Shown: positions 10,264 through 21,507 of the stretch, piece by piece | How the letters are laid out: each line of letters starts with the position of its first letter | Numbering within the stretch: the stretch's first letter is position 1 | DNA from: Dacryopinax spathularia | Taxonomy: Eukaryota; Basidiomycota; Dacrymycetes; Dacrymycetales; Dacrymycetaceae | Assembly: GCA_037974965.1 (NCBI GenBank) | Contig: JBBPFI010000003.1 | Coordinates: 1,550,001 to 1,614,000 of the forward strand | Reading direction: 5' to 3' | DNA: 64,000 nt | Notes under the pieces: generated by a model | Told to the model about the DNA's origin: nothing | The model's input: the letters and a program-made list of their open reading frames with translations, nothing else | The model's database searches: none | Program-made: the position numbers and the translations under genes

Positions 10264-10680
10264 GATAGACCAGCAGGCATCGCGATGTTAACAGTAGACG
10301 AAGTCGATTTCTTCTTCTTGTAATACAGCCTAAGAATAGCATATTGGGATCCCGAAAGCTTAGTGGTCGGCATCTTGCAGCGAGCAGTTCATTGTCACTG
10401 GCAGGGGTATTGCGAGATGACCGTAGATAACAGTCGTCCGGATCCCTGATAAGCGCCCGTCGCTTCCTGCGTCATCATCCCGACCCCGCCGGCCGGAGAA
10501 TCCACGGAGATAAAATTATCGGCCCGCTTCTCCATACATTCCCAAATCAGTGGTATCCGTCTGTGGTCAAGTCGTGCGCCCCGAGTTGTCCTGCCCTGTC
10601 CTGACTATCTCCTCTGTATCTCTAGAAATCTTATATCCACGAGGACTGCTATCGTGACTAGACTGAGAAAAAGCGACAAC
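10264..10680. other. Intergenic region
   Basis: Spacer before the pyridoxal kinase start; presumably its promoter. No other feature recognised. Confidence 0.5.
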
Positions 10681-11997
10681 ATGGACACACACAACCGCGT
10701 ACTCAGTATCCAGTCGCACGTCTGTAGCGGCTACGTCGGTGCGCTTCTCCGTTCCACCCGTTGATTCCCGCATGAGCTGACGTGGGAGATAGGGAACCGC
10801 GCTGCCACCTTTCCCCTCCAGCTGTTGGGGTATGATGTCGATGTGATCAATACTGTGCAGTTCAGCAACCATTCGGGCTATGGGAGGCTAAAGGGTACGA
10901 GGACGGATGCGGACCAGTTGGCTAGTATCCTTCAGGGGCTGGAGGAGAATGGGCTGCTAAGACCGGGGAGGCTGTTGACTGGTGCGCTCACTTCTGTTCC
11001 ACATACGTGAGTACGGCTCACAGACGGTGTGAAGGTTATGTGCCGGGCGCTGCGGCATTGATGGTCGTCGCGGAGTTGGCTAGGAAGTTACGGGCAAGAA
11101 ACCCGGAGCTTATCTACCTGCTTGATCGTGCGTTTTCTCTTCTCCTCTTGCCGAGCATATTCTGATGGGGTGACAGCTGTGATGGGCGATGACAACAAGA
11201 TCTACGTCTCACCGGAGTGCGTGCCGATATATAAAGATCTATTGAATTGCTCGACGATCATAACACCCAACTGGTTTGAGGTGGAGTGCGTCTCCTTGAT
11301 TCGCTGCTACGACGCATGATGCTGACGTGGGGATAGGTTATTGACAGGCGTTAAGCTCGAATCTCCCTCCACTTTACAAGAAGCACTGCGGATCTTGCAC
11401 ACGAAGCATGGCGTCCCTCACGTCGTCATCTCCTCTCTGCTCCCCACATCTGAGATCTCTGCGGCCTTACCGAACAGCGTGAGGGGAGATCTTCAACCAA
11501 ACGGGGTTTCTCCTAGCTCGCCCTACGCAGGCGATACGCAACTCGTCGTCTCCTCTTCCCTTCTGCCTGAATCCGAGCGGACCGCCAGCCGAGTGTCTAT
11601 AGTACACGTCGGCAGCGTCAAGCGGATCAAGGGCTATTTCTCCGGCGTGGGCGACCTCTTCTCCGCCCTCGTCCTCGCACACTTTCCTTCCCCATCCGGC
11701 ATACCCCCACCCGAGCCCGAAACACCCCTATCGCGAGCAACGGCACTAGCGACCGCGAGCGTACAGAGCATACTTATCAGCACCCACCATTATGTTGAGA
11801 GCCTTCCGGCGGATGAGAGGCCTGAGACGGACCCCGAGCTGGATGCGAAAGATGCCGAGAGGAGGATAAGGCGTATGCGGGCGAGGGAGTTGAGGTTGAT
11901 TCAGGGGAGAGAGTATATCATGAACCCAGGAGAGGGAAAGGGGGAGAAGGGAGCGGGGAGGATGGTAACTTGGGAGAGTTTCTGGCAAAGCAGCTGA
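10681..11997 (+). CDS. Pyridoxal kinase (PfkB/ribokinase-like fold)
   Basis: Five exons: 10681-10738, 10793-10981, 11035-11127, 11177-11285, 11337-11997; 369 aa, in frame throughout. The product phosphorylates pyridoxal, pyridoxine and pyridoxamine with ATP in the B6 salvage pathway, in the cytosol. Recognisable motifs are VLSIQSHVCSGYVGNRAA at the N-terminus, LGYDVDVINTVQFSNHSGYG (substrate side), YLLDPVMGDDNKIYV, ITPNWFEVELLTG, and the anion-hole motif GVGDLFSALVLAHF near the end. The spacing agrees with eukaryotic PDXK and yeast Bud16. A short low-complexity insertion (about residues 205-235) and a charged C-terminal tail are extra to the core. The start is the ATG directly before the conserved RVLSIQS. 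Confidence 0.95.
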
Positions 11998-12513
11998 GGA
12001 GCTGTACTCTGGTGATGTTGGTGAGGAGCGGGGATGATGGCGTGGTCTGCGAGGCGCCCTCGCAGAGCCAAGATCGCCAGAACGGCTTTGGTTTCTCGCC
12101 ATGTACTTTCTTGAAGAGCGCAGGCTTCTGCGCTGTGTGTGTGGCATCGCGGGCCGGTGATCGGGCCAAAGACACATAGACCGGCCGCCATCTTGTTTGC
12201 GAAACAAATACTGTGTTCCGTGACACACATTGTAATAGACTATCACATTTCTGGTCATCGCTGGGATAGCATTGATCATTGTCTATCCGATGGGGACGAA
12301 ACAACAATGATCGGCCGCATTCCGATCACTGATTCAAACACGTGCTGCCAGCGCTCTAATTGATTCCGCGTTCCCCGCCTCTTTGGGCGGTGAGCGCGCC
12401 TGTTGCGCCATCCACCGGCGACGGTCCCCTACCCGCCGCCTATTCCCCCCTAATCACCAACGGCCACCATAACGACTACAACGACCACAACGACCACCAA
12501 GAGAACTTAGACG
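11998..12513. other. Intergenic region
   Basis: Spacer between pyridoxal kinase and the makorin-like gene on the same strand. A CA-rich, ACGACNACAACGACC-like stretch near 12470-12500 precedes the next start. Nothing else was recognised. Confidence 0.45.
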
Positions 12514-15106
12514 ATGCCACCACAGTCCCGCTCAACGAGTGGGCCTGCGGGTGCCTCTGTGGCAACAGCACGATCACAGGGGTCGGCTGCAAGGCCAATA
12601 CGGCCCGTATGCAGGTACATTAGCATGCCGGGTGGCTGCTATGCCGGGGATCGGTGCAAGTTCCGACATAGTGAGGAGTCAACCAAGACTCCTCATCAGG
12701 AGAAGCAGACGTGTCGATATTATGCTGCAGGTGAGTGACTTGCGACTCTCGCCGCAAAGGTGACTCATATGTGTGGCAGGGTACTGTAAACGAGGCGCCG
12801 AGTGCTGGTACAAGCATGTGAGCGATGTACCACAACGGCAGACTCAGGAGGCTGGTCCTTCGAGTCGCGCTTCAGAGCAGAATGTAGATCTGGCCTCGCG
12901 TAGAGCGGAGAGGGATGAGGACGAGGAGATGAGCGACCTGGACGACCTAGCATGCATGATCTGCTATGACAAGCCACTGCAGTATGGGCTCTTAGGTGCG
13001 TCCCTTATACCGCGCCGATAAGGCCAGCATACTGACCCCGTGCTAGCCGGCTGCAGTCATATCTTCTGTCTGGCATGCATGCGAGGTTGGAGGGATATCA
13101 AGGACAAGGAGGTGTCGATGCTTGAATCTGGGGTGGTTAAGGCATGTCCCGTGTGCAGAGTACCGTCCCGCTTCATCACGCCATCTTCGCAAGTGAGTTA
13201 CCCAATTGTGCTGTGTGTAACACCTTACCGACATGTTACCAGTTCTATCCCGAGGGGCATCCCAAGAAAGCAGAGATGATAGCTGCCTACAAGGCTAGCA
13301 TGGCCCGAGTTCCGTGCCGCTACTTTGCCCGCTCCATCCACATGAACCCGCCACGCCCCTATTGCCCGTACGGCCGCGACTGCTTCTATGAACACAGACT
13401 TCCGACGGGAGAGCTCCACATCTTCTCACAGGGCGCAGACTTCTACATGACAGTGCACCGCGAGCGCAGTCAGCGACAACGACGCTCCCAGTTGGGACGC
13501 AACCTCGAGCTCCTCGCCGATGCGGTCTTCACAGCGGGTATGGCTGGGCACCGGATTGTCGATATCCGACGGGAGCTTGAAACGGAAGGATTCTGGAGCG
13601 AACTCTTTTCCAGCTTTGGGTATGATCCAGAAATCCACGGGCCGCTGACGGACATCGCCGGAGGGCCGCTACCACGGCCCCCAGGTCCAGGCGGCCGAAA
13701 TTGGGAGGAGATGAACAGTATCCGCCGGCTTCTGGACACGCTCGCCCGTACGCTTGAGGGCGTCAATGGTGATGATGGGGACGAGGACGAGTTAGTGTCG
13801 AGTTTTTCCTTCTTCCGCGCTCTGCCGAGCGCTTCTTCCAGAAGCGAGACGCACAGATCCCCGAATCGGGACAGATCGCGCACACCGCATGCATACTTTG
13901 GACCAAGACCGCCGTCGCCGCATCCTGTTGCGACTCGCAGTGGACCAGCGAGCGAAGCTGGTTGGGGGAACGCGGAGGATCGGGAGGAGGAGGACGGTGC
14001 GGAGGACGAAGCGGATGGCGGAACTGGGGAACATACAACGCCCTCGGTTTGGGGGAGATCCAGCTCAAGGAGGTCGAGCTATTATGGGCCGCGACCACCA
14101 AGTCCACATCCTACGGCGGCAAGATCCACTCCTGCAAGCGTGCATGGAGGGGATGACCAGTCGGCCCTGGATGACTCGACGGACGAGGAGGACAGTGAGG
14201 AATCTGGCGAGGAACCCGAGGCGCCCCAAGATCCTGTAGAGCAGTCTGGGGATGCAGAAGAGCAACCGACGAATGAGGAGATGCGTGCAGCAAGAGTACG
14301 GCGCTTCGGCCCTATCGCCACGCACGTGTCTCCGGCGGGCGTCGTTCCTACCCCTTCCTCGGCTCCTCGCGTTACGATCGGTGGGGCAGAAAGCGCTCAG
14401 GTACTTGGGGCGGGTTCCCGCCGGAACAGTGCCAATCGTGAGAGCGAATCGGAGTCCTCCGAGTCGGAGCTTAGCGAGACGTCTGACGAGGAGAGCGAGG
14501 AGCGAGAGGAGCGAGAGTGGGGTGATGCTCCTTCTTTCAGTTCGTCGCTCCGACCGAGGCGTACCGTAAATTCTGGTAAGTGCACGATCCCGCAAGTTGC
14601 ACCTGTTTTTGGACTGATTAATGCTGCCTACAGCTACCGATCGCCCTCATCGTTCCTCCCAGACGCTCGAGCATGCCCTCCATTTGCAGGACGATATCCG
14701 TGGACGCATTCGGCTAGTACCTGATGGGGCAGCTTCCCGCCCTGGCATTACCATTCCGCACTTCGCGCCTTCCTTCCGGGCCACCCCGGACAGCGGCCCC
14801 GCACCGCGTTCATCCATCATTTCATCAGTCTCGTCATCCGCTATCCTAGCCTCGGCAAGCGCCGCGGGCCACAACGGCGTGACGCATGGTCTGGGCAGCC
14901 CGCCAAGGCCACCTCGTCTACCGCGTCTGTCGCTGTCCGAGGATATGAGGCCGGATTGGGGCCCGTCTGCTGCGCAGGAAGACGCCCTTGGCAACCTGGC
15001 GATGCCGGGCAGCGCGAGCGGGACGGGCCCGGGCGGCAACCTGGCTTCGCGCCTGATCTCTGGTTTGTTTAGGCGGGATGCGGCTCAGGAGAGGCGGTCC
15101 GGCTGA
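12514..15106 (+). CDS. Makorin-like CCCH/RING E3 ubiquitin ligase
   Basis: Five exons: 12514-12730, 12780-12995, 13047-13192, 13243-14575, 14634-15106; 794 aa. Domains in order: a C3H1 finger (CRYISMPGGC...CKFRH), a second C3H1 (CRYYAAGYC...CWYKH), and a C3HC4 RING (CMICYDKP...CSHIFCLACM...CPVC). A third C3H1 follows (CRYFARS...CPYGRDCFYEH). This CCCH-CCCH-RING-CCCH order is the makorin signature. Known of the family: RNA-binding E3 ligases. The C-terminal half (about residues 330-794) is long, acidic and Ser/Pro-rich with repeated ARSTPAS/GPRPPSPHP-like blocks, and is longer than in animal makorins. The first exon contains a GTA-rich stretch inside the first finger, but the finger spacing is intact, so no extra intron is proposed. 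Confidence 0.9.
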
Positions 15107-15899
15107 GGTAGAGAGAGGAAAGTGTATGGCACGAACTTACACCGAATGGTGCGAGATGTGCGTATTCGGGCAGAACGGGCATGAGGCCCCTTTGGTCAGC
15201 GGTTGTGGGGAGGGAGGCGCCGATTTGTGTAGGTGTGTAGGTTAACCATGAGGACACAAGTGTACATTGCCAATCATAGCAACAGGACTTTCCAAACAAA
15301 TCGGGGCCGAGGAACATGCCTTCTACGTGCTTCGTGATTAGATCAAGGATCGCCTGATTAGAAGACCCGAAGCGAGCGCATTTCCACCAGACAGCAGTCG
15401 CCGATTGTCCGGCACATGACAGCTTAGGGGACCCCAAGCAATGCTTCCTTTTCCAGGGGCTTGGTCCGACGCAAACGGCGAGTCAGCATTGGCCGTCCAA
15501 CCCTTCGATAACGCGCTGGCATTGGTGCTTCTCCTCGCTAATGGCGCTTCTGTGATGCTTCCGCGAGAACTGTTCAGAAATATTCCCCCATATGGCTCGT
15601 CTGGGGGCGGGAGAACTTGACACAACGCCACAACCTTCTTCACATTTCGCGCTCACCATGCTCCTTTGGTCCACGAAAAACTGCATGTCTGGCACATTGC
15701 TCACCCGGCGAACGACTGCCTCTGGGGGTCAGCACTCTGAAAATCGTACGTTGTGATAATCTGGAGAGATGCAGATGCGATCTTATCGTTAACTGATACG
15801 ATAAGATCGCTCGTATTTAACGGCTCCTCACCTTGGGTTGGAGGAACCAGGTCGCCCCTTTGCTCTTTCTTCCCCCAAGACTGAGTAAACCTGATCGCT
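15107..15899. promoter_or_regulatory. Upstream region of the ferroxidase gene
   Basis: No coding sequence is convincing on either strand. The last 130 bp hold GATA motifs, including the perfect palindrome at 15777-15810 listed separately, and pyrimidine-rich sequence before the ATG at 15900. Confidence 0.5.
15777..15810. promoter_or_regulatory. Perfect inverted repeat with GATA cores upstream of FET3-like gene
   Basis: Arms GCGATCTTATCG (15777-15788) and CGATAAGATCGC (15799-15810) are exact reverse complements with a 10-bp spacer, ending 90 bp before the ATG. Each arm contains a GATAAG core and the spacer another GATA. Fungal iron-responsive GATA repressors (Urbs1/SRE family) bind GATA-containing sites at iron-uptake genes, which makes this a candidate operator. 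A structural hairpin in the 5' UTR is the alternative. Confidence 0.6.
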
Positions 15900-18143
15900 A
15901 TGCTGTCTTCCCTGCTACTCGTATCCGCCCTTGCGGGCATGGCTCGCGCTGCGCTGTCAGAGCACTGGTGGAACATCAGCTATGCGCAAGCTAACCCGGA
16001 CGCGATGTACGAACGACGCGTTATTGGCATCAATGGGACCTGGCCGTAAGTTCTCACCCTACGAGCTAGACGTATTGCTCATGCCAAGGTGCTCATAGAC
16101 CTCCGCCCATCACCGTCAACCAGGGGGATCAACTGGTCATCCACGTTACCAATGGACTCGGTGATGTTGGAACTGGCATCCATTCTCACGGCATCTTCTT
16201 CAACGGCTCGTCCTATTATGATGGTGCCGTCTTCGTAACACAATGGTAAAGCTCCTTCTCTACGACTAGACTTGTTGGCTAAGACGGTGGCAGTCCTATC
16301 CAGCCTGGCGCTACACTCACATACGAGATTCCTACGGACCTCAACACCGGAACCTACTGGATTCACGGACACTATCTCGGGCAATATGTCGACGGTCTCC
16401 GCACTCCGCTGATTATCAACCCACCAACCGAGACGCAACAATACGATGACGAATACGCCATTGTTATGGGTGACTGGTACCACGAGCAACACGCCGATTT
16501 GCTGGCGACGTACATGAACATCTTCGACCCGACTGGGGCTGAGCCCATCCCAAGTATGTGATGACCCCCGATAGATGACACCGACGGTGACTGATATGGA
16601 TTCTACAGCCGGTGCGATCGCTTTTATGGCACATGGCAATCCTCTCCAGTACATGGAGAGCTATGATGCTATCGCTGCCGGCACTGGTGTCAGTGCGGGC
16701 AACAAGACTGGAGCCGTTCTCAACTTCGAGCCTGGCAAGACGTACCGCATCCGTCTGGTGAACGAGGCCGCCTTCGCGATGTTCTACTTCTCCCTCGATG
16801 GTCACGATATGTCCGTGATCGAGGTGGACGGCGTAAGCATAGCTTGCCTCATTGCTTAACGGATGCTCATGGCTTCCCAGACCGATGTCGAGCCATACCC
16901 AATTGATCATATTTGGATCACTGCTGCTCAGAGGTACTCAATCCTCGTCAAGGCTCGCAACGACACGTCGCAGAATTGGCCGATCATGATGAACATGGAT
17001 GGCGAGATGTTCGACAGCATCCCCGACGGTCTGATTCTGAGTAAGTTCCTCGTCAACGCATTGCCGCACCGGTCTAACTCACTGCCCAGACATCACCGCC
17101 CACATCGTGTATGACTCTTCGAAGCCGCTTCCCGAGCCAGTCACATACGACAGCTACCCTCTCTGGAATGACACGGTCTTCACCCCTATCCAAGCGGTGG
17201 CGAATGCCCCCGCTGACCAGTCCATCGACATGAATATCTGGTTCGAAGCCTACACTGATGGCATCAACTACGGCTCATTCAACAACGTCACCTACATCAT
17301 GCCGCCGGTCCCCTCTATCTTCACCCAACTGTCTATGGGCAACGACGCCAACAATCCCTCCATCTACGGCGCTCAGACGAACGCATTCGTCCTGAACTAT
17401 ATGGACAACATCGAGCTGAATCTTTACAACTGGCACATTGATAACCATCCTTTCCATCTGCACGGCCACAAGTTCCAGGTGCTGTACATCTCCCAAGACG
17501 TTTACTCGAACGACACAACGATCAACCCGCCTTTCTACGAGGAGCAAGCCAATCCGATGCGCCGGGATACCGTCATGGTGCCTGCTGGTGGTCTCGTCCG
17601 AGTTCGCTTCCGCGCCGATAACCCCGGTACCTGGATTTTCCGTAAGTCTCCTTAGCTGATCCTGTCATCTCACTGCTCAACCCCCTTTGTTTAGACTGTC
17701 ACATCGAATGGCATCTCGAGGCCGGCCTGGCTGCCATCTTTATTGAAGCACCCGCTGAGGCCCAAGCCCGGCTGAAAGTTCCCCAAGCCATGCTGGACCA
17801 GTGCGCTGCGCAAAACATTCCCTTCACGGGTAACGTCGTCGGTAAGAACTCGACGACCGACCTGTCTGGAGAGCCTTACGGTCCGTTCCCTCAAGAGGAA
17901 CTGTTCGGCTGGACACCGAAGGCAAAGGGTGCAATGGCTGGCTGTATCCTCGCCGCTGTTATCGGCTGTGTCTCCGTTGTTTGGTACTCGATGAATCCCT
18001 TCGAGGACGACGAGCGGGAGGAGCTGGCAATGGCCGAGTTCGAAAAGAAGCAAAAGTCAGGCGGAAAGCTCGGCATCTTCAAGAAACTTATGCCGGGCAA
18101 GAAAGGTGGCGCAGCCGAGCAGCAGACAGAAATGCACCAGTAA
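15900..18143 (+). CDS. FET3: Fet3-type multicopper ferroxidase, membrane anchored
   Basis: Seven exons: 15900-16045, 16099-16245, 16294-16553, 16609-16832, 16881-17040, 17090-17641, 17695-18143; 645 aa in frame. Signal peptide at residues 1-18. Copper ligand motifs: IHSHGIFFNG, TGTYWIHGHYLGQYVDGLR, NHPFHLHGHKF and HCHIEWHLEAGL. A single C-terminal transmembrane helix (AMAGCILAAVIGCVSVVWY) and a basic cytoplasmic tail are typical of Fet3 rather than secreted laccase. Known role: oxidises Fe(II) to Fe(III) at the plasma membrane and passes it to the Ftr1 permease. No FTR1-like gene adjoins it here. The first motif has Ser where most family members have Trp (HSHG, not HWHG); both His are kept. 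The upstream GATA palindrome suggests iron control. Confidence 0.93.
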
Positions 18144-18444
18144 GATGCGCAGTGGGCAGAGTTTGCCTAGATGCCGAGTACTGCGACGATTCGGGTCCTT
18201 GTACGATAGTTCCACAAGACACTGTGGTTTCCCATCTCTATATTTTCTAACCTTGTCACGACCATACAAAATGTCATCTCGTTGAGCCTGTCTTTGTACT
18301 TCGGTGACACCCACTTTCGTTCGGCTGCATCACCTGACGCCTGATACCGCATGTGTGGGATAGGGAGTGAATTGACAGTTGCGCGCGCCTCTCGACGAGT
18401 ATGTGTGAATGATGTTAGTATTGGGCATCGCCAATTTATAGTCA
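18144..18444. other. Intergenic region
   Basis: 3' region of the ferroxidase gene and spacer before the tRNA. Nothing else recognised. Confidence 0.45.
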
Positions 18445-18518
18445 GGTCGAGTGGCGCAATTGGTTAGCGCGTCGAGCTAATAACTCGAAGGCTGTGGGTT
18501 CGAGACCCATCTTGACCA
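18445..18518 (+). tRNA. tRNA-Ile (anticodon AAT)
   Basis: A full cloverleaf can be drawn: acceptor GGTCGAG with CTTGACC, D arm GCGC/GCGC, anticodon stem TCGAG/CTCGA with loop CTAATAA, T arm GTGGG/CCCAT with TTCGAGA loop. Anticodon AAT (A34 read as inosine) gives isoleucine. No intron. The discriminator base A is at 18518; CCA is not encoded. Confidence 0.95.
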
Positions 18519-19066
18519 GAAACTTTCTGTTTTGCCCCTATACCCCTTGTTGGGGCCAATTGTGGCCTGAAAATTCACGGGCAGAAGTGTTTTTGTGCAG
18601 ATTTGCGTGACCCCTCGGAGTAAGCCGGCAGAACGGAGGCGCGGATTTGGTCCCTGAGCACGCTGGTGGAAAAACAGGCCAGAGCTCAGGGGTCGACAGG
18701 GTGGAGGTATTCGGTGACATTCCCGCCTTCCGCCTGCTGCAGTCTATCAGGCGCAAAACCTCACAATACGCAAGCTTCCAAATAGCCGTTGCACGTGTCT
18801 TTGCCCAAAACTGAAACTGCCGAGTCTGTTCAGTACACGCAAACATGCCGTAATCACAACAATGCGCTCCAGCTCTGTGGCAATGCGGATTGATCAGGTG
18901 TTCCGCTGCGTTCCGCAAGAATACTCCGCGACTTCCGTGGAAATGGCAATAAACTCGCAGCCACGTGTCTGGTTGGCCAGGCTTCGGTCCTTGCTCTCGC
19001 GCTTCAAATGATGGTTTCAAAGGCCGCAGTAATCGGAACTTTACTACTGCTTGGCTTCTTACACAA
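18519..19066. other. Intergenic region
   Basis: Spacer between the tRNA and the next gene. A long open frame exists on the minus strand (18538-19080), but it overlaps the next gene's start and has no recognisable motif, so it is not called. Confidence 0.45.
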
Positions 19067-20464
19067 ATGAGCTCGTCCAAGCAACCGGCATGCTCAGGTT
19101 CCGGTCAACGATGGTCTCGCGCTGATATCGCGAGAGCTGCCTTACAGGCAGACAATCGGGTCAAGACGGGCCAGGAGATCAAGGTGGAGGTGAGCAACTT
19201 TGGCTGGTATGACAGCAATATGCTGAATTCTACAGGATGAGTTACGCCACCCCGAGCTGGCCCGTTCATTGAAGAAGCAGGAACGTTTGCGAGAGGTTCG
19301 TCCTGTCGGGACTTGTGTACCCGCCGTTCACCATATACGTAGATCAATGCGTCTCGTAGACGAATCTTGTCCGAAGAGCAGGAGACGCTCAGGTCACTGG
19401 AGAGAGAAAAGGAGTAAGTAGTGCTCGAATTCATCTGGAAGGCCTATGCGCTAATCGATCGTAGCTATCTTTTGGATATCTTTTGTCAATATCCGCATCT
19501 TATGCCTCAAGTTGCAGCTCAACTCCAAAGGTCCACTTCACCTACCGTACCAGACATAACGGGCTCATTGCCGGTCTTCGAACGAAGCCGCGGGGCTCCT
19601 ATTTCGCCAATTCAGTCAAGCCTGCACTTGCCAATTCCTGCAAGCTCAGGCTCATCAGTAGCTCAACAGTCCAAGCTAGCTCCTGGAACATATATTCCCA
19701 CTCCCGAGCAACTTCAGTCGCAATATCGGCAATCTGTAGGGACCTTCTCGGCTGAACGAGTACTAGTAAATTCCGGCATCCGCGCGCAACCAAGTCCGCC
19801 TTTGCCAGCTCCTCGAAAGCGAGGTCTATCACCCAGTCCAACAAATGAACCTGTACCCAAACTGGCAAGGCGATCTGTACAAAGCTGGGATGCGATAACT
19901 GTCGAAACTGCTGAGCGAAGTATTGGTCCCCATCAACCGCCTCATGCGGCTTCTCCTCGTCAAGCTGTGCCTCCTAGTACCGCTCAGGCTGAGCGGTCCG
20001 TCTACAGTCCACCTCCTCTTCCACCCGGCCCTTTGCCACGCCGAGCACTCCCAACCGGCCCATCTACGCGCCAGTACATGCATCTGAATGGTCCACCGGC
20101 GTACCTATCCGGCGGGCTAGGGTTGACACAAGATTTCTCCCCTACAATGCAATTACAACCTCCTCCCGGTATCAAGGAATACACAATGGTACATCTCCTA
20201 GTGTTTCCCTCGACAAACGCGGGCTTACCCTTTCATATGTAGCCTCGACGGGAAGACCGAGCACCATCGTTTCCAAGTCAACCGACACATGGATATCCCC
20301 AGGTCTCCGTGCCACCGACGTATACAGGTCCTGATTCGCCTATCCAATCTCGTCAATCGTCCAGGACTGGACCGTACGACGGCACGCTTCTCGTTGATGA
20401 CTCGAACCGGCAGGTTTCGCCGGATGATTTGTATCCTGGTCCTTGTGTGAATCAATATCGCTGA
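19067..20464 (+). CDS. Unrecognised protein: basic N-terminus, coiled coil, proline-rich tail
   Basis: Five exons: 19067-19189, 19236-19295, 19343-19413, 19465-20188, 20243-20464; 399 aa, frame checked. The N-terminal 90 residues contain RWSRADIARAALQADNRVKT and an ELRHPELARSLKKQERLRE helix. A short coiled coil (RILSEEQETLRSLEREK) leads to LLDIFCQYPHLMPQVAAQLQ. From about residue 110 the chain is Pro/Ser/Gln-rich and largely disordered, with an RKRGLSP...KLARR nuclear-localisation-like patch near residue 200. A chromatin or transcription-related subunit is conceivable from this architecture, but I do not recognise the family and assign no function. Confidence 0.7.
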
Positions 20465-21507
20465 GTTCACTGCGAGCCGGATATGTTGGGCGGATTGCTG
20501 CGGTGGCTACGGCGTTTGAACTGCCTACCTCTAGCCTGTAAAGTAGAAGGAATCGATTGAGGGCTAGGACGGGCATATATAGGCTTACCACGAGGTCAGG
20601 CTGGGATGGGGTATGACTGGCTGCGTCTCTTTCGCCGGTACGAGCACAGATATGTGATCCTGGGGGCTAGGGGGTGGGGGAACAGCGCACCAAGCCTTCT
20701 CTTCGGTCATGGCTAGGGCTTCTGCCCTCTTGAATTCACGAAGGATAGGCTTGGTCTAGAATGAAGCTGCATGGCTTTTCGGCTTTTCGTATCTATGGGC
20801 GTACCCTCGTTTCGACTGCCAACCATCGCGGCCGCGCCTTCTCCCTTCATCGAATCGTCAACCTCCATGATGTGAAGCGATCCATGTGCATGGCCCACGA
20901 GCCATGATTTCCCGCATTCGTTTGGGAGGTGCCGGCTCACTGGTGGGTCAGTTCCCTGTCGGTCATAGTTTTCAGACATTCCAACGCAATGGACTGCGGC
21001 TTGGTCCCATGACTGGATATGCGGGTCCCTTCTCACACGCATCATGATGCTATCTTTTCCACACTTGGAAGCAGCAACTAGCTGAATCGAGCTGGAGATG
21101 GTTTGCGGAGAGGTTTATGACTGACTACTGATGGTAGTGTGACTGATCTGTGGCTGCGAATAGTCTGCGAGTAGACCGGACCGCAAGGGTTATGGAGACC
21201 GTAATTGGTTCCGGGTCTGCTTCTCTCTCCAACACATCACATCGAAGCCCTGCCAGTATGCGATAGCGTGGATCAGCAGTCGTGATCACTGGCCATTCCA
21301 TACGTCGATCTGTCCCAATGGACCGCAGACCATACCGGCGGTAGCAGGTGCCGGTGATCTTGTTAGACTTGTGACGGCTTCACAAAAGCTACAAAAGGAC
21401 GCCAATTCTACGTTCATTGGACCGTACGGCGAGGCGCATGAGTCGAATTTGGTCGCCCTTGAGTCTCAGCCTTCTCAATAGCCCTGTCTTCATTTGGTGT
21501 CGCAGCC
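20465..21507. other. Intergenic region of about 1 kb
   Basis: No gene could be supported on either strand; short open frames lack motifs and splice context. It presumably contains the terminator of the preceding gene and the promoter of the GH85 gene. Confidence 0.5.

Noticed and set aside
18538-19080. A 180-codon minus-strand gene
   Set aside because: It overlaps the start of the well-supported plus gene, has no motif, and its composition is not protein-like.
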